Shown here in pieces: positions 12,404 to 23,800 of a stretch of 64,000 nucleotides of DNA (positions are counted from its first letter, which is position 1; every line of letters begins with the position of its first letter). This DNA is from Escallonia rubra. Lineage: Eukaryota > Streptophyta > Magnoliopsida > Escalloniales > Escalloniaceae. Location: NCBI GenBank assembly GCA_033065855.1, contig JAVXUO010000243.1, positions 372,001 through 436,000 on the forward strand, given 5' to 3'. The notes below the pieces were generated by a model, which was not told the DNA's origin, searched no databases, and worked only from the letters and a program-made list of their open reading frames with translations. A program made the translations under genes and the position numbers.

Positions 12404-14603
12404 TGTATAGGTGATGCAGTGACAGGTTCATTATGAATTCATGCTGCAAATTTTTGTAAGTCTTTGTTTTTATTTACAAATGCTATTCCAATCTATTTTA
12501 TATTCAGTTGTTGGTGATTTGAAAATTTCCAACAAAGAAGATGACAGAGACTATAAAGAAACTACTCTTCGATTATTGGCTGCTTGTGCCTTTAAGTTTA
12601 CAAATCCTAGTTACTATAATCTAAACTTTTTTAGTTGCTGAGAGGAACGTAAACCTAATCTCTACATATAGACAGCTTTACTTCAACAAAATGTTATCTC
12701 TACCCACAACACCGCTAGATTTTTGTGTATATGGGTCCGTGGCCAAGTTAAAAGCAGCCGAAGCTGTTTTTTTTTAAAAATTGCCAAGGAACTCTATCTA
12801 TGGAGTATGGAGAGCACGACATTCCACATTTTCTAGCATATCTGAAAGCCCATTTTGGCTGGAACATCATTGAGATTGACGTGGATTCCAAAATCTTGGA
12901 TTATAATAGGGAATAAAGTGTTCAGATACTCGTAATAGTGTCTTAGGAAAATCATTTTTAGATGTTCCGACCTCTATCAGAAAGTAAACTAAACATCACT
13001 ACGTATAATGCAGAATGCACATCAAGAACCTGCCTATGTTTGTGGATAGAGCATCTTCTATACTTCTCGTGGTTGAACTTCTTTTGTAAAAACGTACATT
13101 GATAGTAGTCAAATTATGTTGGTGGCTATGATCGGAGATCTTTGCATACTGCTGAGATCTTGGGAGCCCTGTGACATCGCCAAGAGTTGGGAACCCTGTC
13201 ACATTGCATCTGGTGATACGTACACATTGAAGTTGACGAGGTTCTCATTCAAGCAGTAACCTAAACTCAACATGGTTCTCGTTGTGTAAATTACATCCCG
13301 GACTTCGGTGATTATTGATCCTCCCATGCTCTATTTGAGACTTTAAGGTTATATTGCATTGCAATCTTCACATTATACTTTCACGGCATAATCTTCAAGG
13401 AACTAGAGCACTTACAGTTATGTCCTTCATTTGTTGGCAATGGATTAAACTCATTAAAGTCTTGGTGCAATGTGCAAGCATTAATTAAAGGCCTACAACA
13501 AGATAGAATTAGGTTTAGAGCAACTTCCTCTAGCCCTTTTTAGCTATGAAAAGTTCTCAGTAGAGGTACTTAGGGGTCCTTTTGGTAGCTATTATTGTAA
13601 AATAAAGCTAGTATTTTGTGGTTAGAGTAGTGTGAGAAGTGCCGCCAATGAGCACTAGCCACAAAGTAGCTTTCTTATTCATGTTTCACGGTTTTACTGA
13701 GGCTCAAGTCCGAGCTCTTTCTACAACTAAAAAAGTCGATCCCACATAGACACTAATGGTATTATTAATCAACCAGATTGATTAATAACGTCAAACTAGA
13801 CTTGTGTGAAAAAAACCATGATTGTCAGTATTATCAAGTAATGTGATGTGCTTATTAATCAATAGTCCACTTAATAGATCAAAGCCCAGTTAAGTTTACC
13901 GAAGGCTTTTTGCCCCACCCCTCTCTAAGCGTCTAACCTGAATATAAACCCACGGCCCACTTCTATCTATATATATATATTTTGGAAAATATGTACAAAA
14001 GTCAAGTTTAATATGAAAGCCCCCACCACTTCACCAAAAAATGGGTTTGGCCAATCAACAAAACCAAGTGATTCTTGACTTGCTAAGTAATATAAATTGG
14101 TATTTCATTTTCATTCGACCTAATCAAAAATTTAAATTATCAAATTTTAGATGTCAAAAGAACTCAAATAGTGAACAAAAACAATAAGTAGTTTAGAAAA
14201 GGACTAAAAGTTTAACATTGTATAAATTGTCTTTCTTATGTCTATACTTTTGTCCCAAAAAGAGACAATTCCCGTGTCCGTTACTACCCAGGCCCATAGG
14301 TTGTGGGCGATAATAAACACTTTAAAGTCTGTTATGTGTTATTAGTTCGCCCGAAACTAATAAGTTAAGATGCTTTCACTTTGTGTCGTTCTTACCTCAA
14401 CAAACTTCATTTTCATCCAATTTTTCATCAATGTGTTTGTCTTATTCAAAACAAATGTAGCCACACATGGGGAATGTTTTCAAGAAAATAAAATTGAATT
14501 ACAAGCGGAGCCATCAATTGTACTGAATTTCATGAGAAATTCTAAAATTATAATGTAACTGTTTGGATGCAATTTTTAGCATTTAGAGATGATATTTTTT
14601 AGG

Positions 14604-14920
14604 AATATTATACGGAGTAGAAGGAAGATTCCTCCAACAAGGATAGCAGCCAAATTTTTTCCATTTCACTCGAACAAACTTTGGCCTACCCGGGTTGTAG
14701 AAATATTCCTCCAACCCCGTGTATAGTGATACTTAATAGTTGCTAAACGTTTCTAATGACTTTTCTTCTAACACTTTTAGCGACATTTTTTTAACGTCAC
14801 TAAATAAAAGTCATTAGAAACATCTACAGACAATTGATTGTCACTCTATAGGAAGTAGAAGGAAGATTCTTCTAACTGAGGTAGCAGCCAAATTTTTTCC
14901 ATTTCGCTCGTCTCGAATAA
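14604..14920. mobile_element. Fold-back MITE, a right-end piece followed by a full copy
   Basis: A right-hand end (GGAAGATTCCTCCAAC then GGATAGCAGCCAAA) at about 14604-14680 runs straight into a complete copy at about 14683-14920. That copy starts with CCTACCCGGGTTGTAG and ends GGAAGATTCTTC then GTAGCAGCC. The body contains the inverted phrases TAATGACTTTT and AAAAGTCATTA. The arrangement suggests nested or tandem insertion. Confidence 0.6.
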
Positions 14921-15337
14921 AATCTCTATAGGGATTGTACATGAAATACAAAATGCATTTTACCATCTTTGCCCCCATGATAGTGAATCTGACCTAATCA
15001 AAGATCTATCGTAAAAGAGAACAAATTGAAGGCCTAATCATGAACCACGTAGCCTTAATCAAATTGGACCCCATACTTGATGGTGGGCCGTATCAGATAT
15101 TTTCACATCAAATTATTGGGTGTCTCGCCCCACATCCCCATCCCATGCATGAGCATGAGTCGTGCCCGATTGGACTAAATGTCCACCACACTTTATGAGC
15201 TTTGCATTATTGCTTCTTCCATGGATGGAGCAGGACATGACCCAAAATAATTATAACCAAAATTTGACAAGATAGGACATGAGAAAATGATTTTGATCAG
15301 ATTTTGATAAGATAGAACAAAATTTAACGGCTATTTA

Positions 15338-15540
15338 AGTTGTAAAAATTTTCTTGTAATCTCGTATGTAGTGATAATTAACGGTCACTAAATGTTTCTA
15401 GTGACTTTTTTTTAACACTTTCAGAGGTAATTTTTAACAACATTTTTTTAGAATCACTATATAAAAGTCACTAGAAATATTTAACGACCATTAATTATGA
15501 TAATATGAGATGTATGAGGAAGATTCCTTCATCATTTGTT
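15338..15540. mobile_element. Fold-back MITE, family copy e
   Basis: It shows the same order as the other copies: TTGTAAAAATTTTCTTG, a TAGTGACTTTT phrase, then AAAAGTCACTAGAAA and GAGGAAGATTCCTTC. It is more diverged at the left end than copies b and d. Confidence 0.55.
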
Positions 15541-16115
15541 GGGTATTGGCTTGAGGAAAAAGTCAAGAAATAGCTAATCATGATTTGTTGGGGTATTTGT
15601 TTCGGTACTTACTTAAAATTACATTTTAAGGTAGAGTTGCACAAATCTTAAACTCTATTCCCAAGAGTAATAACAATGGAATATAAAGAAATACGGTTAG
15701 AGGGTGTTTGAAAAAGATATTTTAAGTGACGAATTCACCGTGTCAAGGTAAAACAATTCCTTGAATCGAATCCATTCTTTGGGATGTTTTAAAACAGATT
15801 TACAAAATTGTAAAAGGGATTTGAAAAAAAAATCCTTGATTGAAATAACCTACTTCGTACTAGTTTTTTTTTTTTTCAAATCCCGCCATTATAGTCTTCA
15901 TTGTTTTATTGGTTATGGGCTTCGAAACATTTCTCAATCTTTGATTTTTGTTTTATGAATTCCTTTACAACAATGTGGAGTCGTCTTTGTTTGTTTTTAC
16001 TTACTATACCCCAATTGATCATGATTAGCTACCCCAATATGATGTATAGAAAATGACATGGAAACCCACTCAAGAAATCCTGGTATCAATTTGTACTTTG
16101 TAGGTGTCTGCGTAT

Positions 16116-16162
16116 GAGAGAGAGAGAGAGAGAGAAAGAGAGCGAGAGAGAGAGAGAGAGAG
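16116..16162 (+). repeat. GA-rich microsatellite touching the start codon of UMAMIT 3
   Basis: About 47 bases of GA repeats, interrupted by AAG and GCG, run up to the ATG. Length polymorphism is likely. Together with the GA leader of the second gene, this suggests a shared leader inherited through the tandem duplications. Confidence 0.85.
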
Positions 16163-19100
16163 ATGGCAACGGGAAGAAGGTACTGCGAGAGGGATGCGCT
16201 GCCATTCATGGTGATGGTCACCATGGAGTGCACAAACGTAGGCTTAAACACTCTGTTCAAAGCAGCCACCCTCAGAGGCATGAGCTACCACGTCTTCGTC
16301 GTCTATGCTTACGGTGTTGCTGCTCTCCTCCTCCTTCCTTCACCCTTCTTCTCCCACAGGTCTCTTCTCTTCTGTCTCTCCCTCATGAACACACACACAC
16401 GCACACACACAGAGATAGGCACGCACGCACGCAAGCAAATGACTTGCGCGTTCTTCTTCAAATTAAAGCCATGAAAGAAATCTCACAATCTACACGACTT
16501 TCTAACAATTGGCAATCACTGGGATTATGTCGTCAAATCACCTTGATCTGTTCTTACTGAAACTGGCAGGTCTAGAGTGCTACCTCCACTTAATTTCTCC
16601 ATCATGAGCAAAATTGGAGTCCTCGGGATAATCGGGTACGGTGACAATATCTATGCAGCCCCAGTATATCATATGTACTGTATTAGTCGTACTTTAATTG
16701 CTCGAGAATTTTGATGACAAGTAGAAACTAGAGTGAAGCATGAGACGGGGTATAATTTTGACATTGAGATATAATGTGTTGTTGGTTGGTTGGTTATTGG
16801 AGAAATAGGTGTACATCTCAGATCATGGGATACACAGGCATCAATTACAGTTCTCCGACACTTGCTTCAGCCATCAGCAACCTAGTCCCAGCTTTTACCT
16901 TCATACTCGCCATCATTTTCAGGTGCTTGTCTTCGTCTTCTTTAGCTTTTGTTCTTGTAAGAAAGTCATAAGTATTGTTTATGAAAATAGACAGCGTCAC
17001 GCGTCCTCAATAGATACGGAGTAGTAATTTTAACGATACTAACAATGATTTGCTTAATTGTCAACAAACCGCTCGCACATCGGTCTAAATAAATTAAAGA
17101 ACTCATATTCTCACTTCAAAAACTGAATCAATCCACCCTATTCTCTCTCCCGTGTATAAATGTCAATTTAAGGGGAACCGATTCGACTTGACTGCAAATT
17201 TCTCATTGTCCTCGATTTAGTCCCACAACTAAGTAAAAATGATTCCATCTTTGCTAAATGTCGTAAAATTGGTTCAAATTGATTCCTTCTTTCTTTGTAG
17301 GCTTACATGGGGATGAAAGCCCAATCAAGAACGCAAAAATCAACATATGAATATGAACCACCCTTAGTGGTCACTGGTCTAGTAACTAAGTCTCAATGAA
17401 AAGTTCCACCGGATGAGCATCCAAACTTGCAAATCCGATCCAACCGTTAAAACAGATCCGTGGGTGAAATTGAGTCGTCCAATTCAACCGTTCACAAACC
17501 GTCCAAAACAATACAATCAGTGTAATATAATTTTCATCTGGACAGTTCAGTTCAGATTTGTTTTGAACCAATTGAAACCTAAGAGGCCAAACTTAATATG
17601 TATCCATCTAAAAACAATTTAACGTGTAACTCAACCCAAATGTGTAGTTGTCATCTAAATAATCGTTCACTTTTGTTTCAAATTCTGGAAATAGGCCTCA
17701 AAATGTAAGCAGCCGTTAAATAAGGAACGCCTAATAGTCCATTGAAGAGCTCAGACAATTCAAAAGTGACTGTAGCAAGAAACTAGTTAGATTGTCCATA
17801 CCGATTCCTTCAAGCCATTAAAACTACACAGCCAGAACCAACACGTTCAACACTGATTTGTTTTCTTTTCTTTCTCCAAACCAATATACTTAAAGTCAAT
17901 CGGTTCAAACCAACCGGACCATGTTCACCTCTCCGGTCCACGCGTCCTCAAGAGACCTCGGATCTGCTACAAGTCTTCATGTGAATGGCTTTGAGCGTGT
18001 TCCCACCCCCCCCCCCCCCCCACCCCCGCGGCCGTCACGGGACTCTTCTTGCAGCCCTTTTTATGTTGCCTACACAGGCACCTACGCTCGAAGTAACATT
18101 TGAAGCTAATAAAAGATTCCCCAAACCAGCCTGACTTGAAGCCCCTCTAAATGCTCCATCCACGTTCATCTTGAGCCAGCCTAATGCAGGTTTTACCCAA
18201 GTAAAAGATTTCCCTTATCACCTTTCACCAACTCCTGTTGGGAGAATTTAGCTCTTGACATGACAATCTGCACAGGATTAGACGGCATTGCAGCAGGCTC
18301 ATGCAGATCATTGGTTCTCCAAAACCAGAAGAACCGTTAGTTTCGTTGGATAGAATCACCCACATATCATAAACCATGCTTATACTCCAATCCACTCACT
18401 GAGCCATCCACATGGACCGATGAAGTCCCATGTAACACGTCGTATTGATTGATAAACCGACTAAATGCAATCATTGTTTACAAAAACTTTTGGACATTCT
18501 CTAAGTCTTAACATGATTGGGGACACACTTCCATAGGATGGAAAAGGTAGCTACGAGAAGCTCAAGCAGTCGAGCCAAAGTCATGGGCACCATTGTGTCG
18601 ATAGCAGGGGCATTCATAGTGACTCTCTACAAAGGTCCAAGAATCGTACCGACTCCATCCCCTTCCATTTCCCCTATTCAGCTGCTGCGTTTGCCTGCAC
18701 CGTCAAACTGGGTCATCGGTGGCCTTTTCCTTACAACCGAATACATATTAGTTCCCATGTGGTACATTGTTCAGGTAAAACTTGCCAGACACCTAAATCA
18801 GAATTTACTCTATTTTCTGAAATATTTATATATATAAGAGCCTAGATTGCAAATTCTACATGTTTGATTCTTAGGCACAAATCATGAAGGAATACCCAGC
18901 AGAACTGACAGTGGTCTTCTTCTACAACTTATCTGTGAGCATTTTAGCTGCAATTGTAGGTTTGATTACAGAACCAAACTCCAGTGCATGGAAGATCAAA
19001 CCTGATATAGCGCTAGTCTCTATTCTATGCTCAGTAAGTAAGCTAATCCACTATCATCAATGCACTAATTGGTTTAGAGGGGTTCTCTCTTGATATTAGT

Positions 19101-19585
19101 GTCTAAACAAGGATGTCTCAAACTCTTTTAGGGGATCTTTGGGTCAGCCATGAATAATGCTGTCCACGCATGGGCACTGCGCTTGAAGGGGCCTGTCTAT
19201 GTTGCAATGTTTAAGCCACTGTCAATTGCCATAGCAGTTGCCATGGGATTCGTGTTTCTTGGTGATACTCTCTACCTTGGAAGGTATTATGCTCCGATAC
19301 TCTCGTATCCCTCCTCTCAAAAAACACTGAAATAACAATAATAATAATTAAATAAATAAAAAAGCAGCACTAGAACTTGATACTATGATTTACTGGCTTC
19401 CCTCTCCCATTTTTTGCAGTGTCATTGGTGCAACAATTATATCTATTGGGTTTTACACTGTAATGTGGGGAAAGGCAAAAGAAGAGATGGGCGAGGACAA
19501 TGGAATCAGTAACTTGGAATCGCCCTCAACACAGAAGTCACCTCTGTTGCAAAGCTATAAAAATCAAGATAGGGAAAGCAGATAA
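16163..19585 (+). CDS. UMAMIT / WAT1-related transporter, third of three
   Basis: The product is a 363-aa two-EamA membrane transporter and the most diverged of the three. Exons are 16163-16359, 16570-16635, 16809-16922, 18537-18774, 18875-19033, 19132-19283 and 19420-19585. They follow the family pattern, except that exon 2 is one codon longer and the last exon carries a longer tail ending QDRESR. Signatures include [71 protein letters not shown] and [10 protein letters not shown]. Intron 3 is 1614 bp and contains a decayed LINE-like fragment. The gene converges on DEG9 less than 1 kb away. All junctions are GT-AG and the frame is whole. Confidence 0.92.
18077..18395 (-). mobile_element. LINE-like RNase H domain fragment inside UMAMIT 3 intron 3
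   Basis: Read on the - strand, this stretch encodes [15 protein letters not shown] followed by [13 protein letters not shown]. That matches the opening of the plant RVT_3/RNase H-like domain (the K-x-N-x-DGA motif) found in many LINE-derived reading frames. Upstream text with [11 protein letters not shown]-like residues fits the linker before it. It is a short fragment with no reverse transcriptase visible nearby and is clearly decayed. A host RVT_3 pseudogene fragment is the alternative. Confidence 0.6.
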
Positions 19586-20550
19586 ATGTGCTATATGTAT
19601 CCTTGATACTTGCAATCAGAAAAGTTCAAACAGGGTTGTTCATTATCTCAGAGTAATAGATACTGAAAAAATGGTGTAAAAGAGAACCACCCATAGAAGC
19701 AGATGTCAACACAGAGATAATGCAGAAAATATAGACTTTAAGGAGACTCGAAGGCTATCAACTTGGGTAAAGATCATGTTACAAACACAAGTTAATAAAA
19801 AAGGTAGCCATGAGTCAAACCCATTATCAACCCGAGGGGTGGGACAACCCAATGTCCTAGGTTCCAACCCATACCATCGAACCACATTAATAATATAAAT
19901 CAAAGAGAAACCTGAGAAAACGAATGCCTGAAACTTGGTACGTTGCATTCAGCTTGTTCAACATCTCAATTGCAGTATTAGATAACCAAAGCCTTCCAAT
20001 GCTAGACATGACAAAAATGTTTTCAAGAAATGGAATTGTACAATTAAAAGTAAAACAAACAGACAACCAGGGGCACAAATCTTATTGCTAGCAAGAAAAA
20101 ACAATAGTAGCATAGAAGAAAAAAAAACATATCAGGTTGCACTTCATATATATAAACTCATAGTGCAAACGTGCATTGAAAATTGAAATGAGTCTTCCAG
20201 CTGTGTTGACCCGTAAAGTTTTCCATCTTTTCCGCATATCCTTAAAGGCTTAAACTTGTAGAAGTCATACTGTTACAAAAAGAGATCACTAACACTCGAA
20301 GCCTTTTAACTATTTTCCTAAACTCAGCCATAACTTAGAGAAAGTATTCTTTCACAAAAATGTCATCTGAAATGCCTAGTCAGATTCATCCAACTGTTCA
20401 TACCCTTTGACACGTGTAGCACCATCACCAACTCATGGCAATGCAAAACAAGCCAACCTCATTTGTGCCTTATAGAATGGAACTGCACATTCTTCACATG
20501 TTCACAAGGGAAAAACCTTAAGGCAGCCTTCTCCCATTCTGTATGCTTTT
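19586..20550. other. Convergent spacer between UMAMIT 3 and DEG9
   Basis: About 970 bp separate the two stop codons, so this region must hold both 3' UTRs. I see no gene. A phrase around 19800-19885 (CCCGAGGGGTGGGACAACCC) looks like dispersed repeat text, but I cannot assign it. Confidence 0.6.
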
Positions 20551-20837
20551 TCATGCTTTCAGATCATCAGACATGGCTGAAGGTATGCAATGGGTTGTGA
20601 GAATATCCAAAGTTGCTGCCTTTGCATTTTTTGTTTGTAAGACGACTACCTAAACAAAGCACAAAGATGTTCATTGAAGTTCCAACAGAGAGAGGCATAT
20701 ATGTATGTGCTTGTGCGTGTGTTTGTGTACATATACGGCCGTCACAAAGCCTGAAGATGCCAATTGAGATTCCCACAGAGAGGGAGAGATAAAAAGAGGA
20801 ATGTATATGCGTATGCTACTTACAGACACAGACACAG

Positions 20838-20881
<44 letters not shown>

Positions 20882-23800
20882 TGGGGGGATATAAATATAT
20901 AATTAGAGAGAGAGAGGACCTGTTCATAATCAAGATCAAACTTCAAAAATTCATCATCACAATCCTCCACCATGCTAGCCAAGCTCTTCAAATTTTTGAC
21001 AGGCTTACCGTTGAAAGCAATAACCTACATCAACAAACATTCGAAATGGAAATAAGAAATAATAAAACATGTGAAGGCTAGTGCCCCAAAAGTTACTAGA
21101 CTACAATATAACATGTGCAATTGCTTGTTCATTAACCTGAGTGTTGACTATGTCTTCATACCCAATATTGATGTCGGCCACAAGCACCTAAACATTTGTG
21201 AAAGGAGTTTAGCATCAAGACTTCTTGCAGAAGTAAAGAAGCTAAATGAAGGAGGCCGCGCACGGGATATAATCAAATAGGACAAACTATACGAAGGAGG
21301 TTCTAAGGCATGTCAAGGACAGATACAGATAGGAGGAATTTATGAAGAGAGGGAAACTGACTTGAGAAACCACCACAAGTTGTTCGTCAACAGATTGTGC
21401 CATCGCGTGCAGATGTTTGTCCAATATCTTGACTGGAGCATCAAATTCATAATCTTTTCCATACTGAACCACAGTGCAGACAAGAATAAATAAGAAAGTT
21501 AATCTTTACATTTCTGAACTAGACAAATAATTTGAGATGAATAACTCAAAGTAATTGTAGTAGCTTTACTGCCTATTGCCTATTACAGTGGCATCCTCTA
21601 AACCGATTTCTTCATTCACATACATACCAAAGCTCTATTGCCTTTTGTCTACGACCTAAAAACTTTGTTCCCGTCCCAAGCCTCCTTGTGTTAGCTTCAA
21701 CCCACAGGCTCCTCCTTTCAACATCTCGACTTCCAGAAACTGGACATTAAGTCAGTGCCATGACAATCTCCAACTATTTAACCCAATATATAGAAAGAGC
21801 CTCGTTCCCTTTTTTGCCTTGGACAAAAAATGTTCGAAAGTAACTTTTGGTCTTCATTTTGTCACTCTTCACTTGTGTCTCTAAACAACTACTTAATATT
21901 TCAAAATCCAATTCCAATATGCTATATAGGGAACCCTTTAAACTATGTAAAAAAGAAACCCTAATTTCGTCAAACATACAATGGTTGGGCCCATTGTATT
22001 GCAGCTTAAGCTTTTAGAATAGATGATTAGATGGTGACTAAACACGGCATAGATCTCTTAAGAACAACAGTTTCCAGACAAGTTGTTCGATTCGGATTGG
22101 TGGTGATGATAACAGGTAAAAGATCACACCAATTGTCTATAAAAAATCCAACCTCGTCTTCACAAATCCAACCTTTGTGCAAGATGATATTGGAGACTCA
22201 CGGCAAGTCAAGGGTCGGTGGTGCATTCACCGGTGATTAGCAGGAGATAATTGGCAAACCTATGATGTAGATTCCACTTACACTAGAGGTATCAGTTGAT
22301 CGGTCAAACACTGTATGCATGTTGGTAACAATATCTAGTTCTGTCAAGTCGTGCGACAAATCAATATAGACAAGGAAACAGAGAAAATCAAACGCAATAT
22401 GAAAAGAGAAAAATCAAAGCCCGGATCAAATTAAATTACGCACCTCCGAACGTAAATAAGGAACAGATATAGCTGAAAAAACAAAACCAGCGACAATGTA
22501 ATAAGGAGGAGGTTTGCCCTTGATGTGTGCTGGTATGAGGCGTTTGTGAGTTGCAAGATTTATATTGAACTCGAATATCTTTGAGTCACGCAGAACTTTG
22601 ACTAAAGCATTATCCCCAGTATATTTTTGAGAAACAAGATAACTGAAACCTATGCGTTCCCCATGCCTGAACGGAACTGCAAATAGGAACAACAACGAAA
22701 TTAGAGAAAAAGTTTAATCAACAGAAACACATAAGAAACAGAAACTGCTAGAAAACAATATCAAGAACAATGCAGACACAAAGTTACACCTTACAGGCAC
22801 CAGGGTTTGCCACGATTTAATTGAGAGGTTTACCATCCTATTGCATGTCACATTGCAATAGTGGAGATGTACCAGAAACAAGTGGTTCCAGCTCATTGTA
22901 CTTGACTTATCATATAAAAGGAACAATTAGACTACCCTGCTCCCACCCCACCCCACCCCCAACTAAGAAAAATGATAAAGTTCCAGTGAATACCAGGTGG
23001 CTAAAGTTCTCCTATATTGCTAACTGCCCTAAGAATCACAAAACAATAATATAACAATCGAGTTCTTTGCAAGAAGTGTAGACTACAAAGAAAGTAAAAG
23101 ACCACTTTACCACTCTACGCTAAGTCAAACCCTCTCCTCTCACCTATTTCCCCTTCTTCCCTCACTAGGGAACATCTGGGGCACCAAAAACCTTTGACAA
23201 GTAGTGCGAAAAAGAAAAATAGCAAATCAATTTTAGCAAAGTATCAATTCTTAAATTTTTCATAGAGGAAACAAGCACAATCAAAGAGAGAGAATGCCAT
23301 ATAACTCCAAATTTGTAACAACAGTGTACATTCTAAAGCTTGATCGTCCCCCCACCCCACCCTCCAAAACAATTTTCTCTTTTATTTTCTTTGGATAGGC
23401 CACATTAAATTACCTTCTCAAAAACTGGGCATGAAACATTGCATGATTGAAAATAAATGTAAACCTCATTCAGCAATATAACTTGTCCTTGTTATGCAAG
23501 TAGGAAAGAAGCAAAGCTGTAAAAATCATGGTTTTACAGGACTTCATACATGCCATTTAGTAAATTGATAAAAGACATCAGTCCCAAGAACGATTATGGA
23601 TGAGGATAACCTTCAATAGTTCAGATTACTATCGTCCCAAGCTCCCTAGGTCTCGAATTTCGCCCATTGGTTACATATATTTAAAGCTTTATCCGTCCAA
23701 AATAAGTATTTCAAACATCACGCGCTACCCACAGCTTGAAAATGTGATGTGACATAAATGCTCTTAGATGTCCAAACAAAGATCTTCAGTCCTATTCAAA

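Larger units (their letters stand above)
12404..16162. other. Intergenic spacer between UMAMIT genes 2 and 3
   Basis: About 3.8 kb with no recognisable gene. It holds three more members or pieces of the fold-back MITE family between 14604 and 15540 and, at the right end, the GA leader of the third transporter gene. The remainder is AT-rich spacer with short chance reading frames. Confidence 0.55.

Noticed and set aside
16114-16560. Frame starting MREREREKE
   Set aside because: It is the GA microsatellite read in the wrong frame, continuing over the true first exon of UMAMIT 3.
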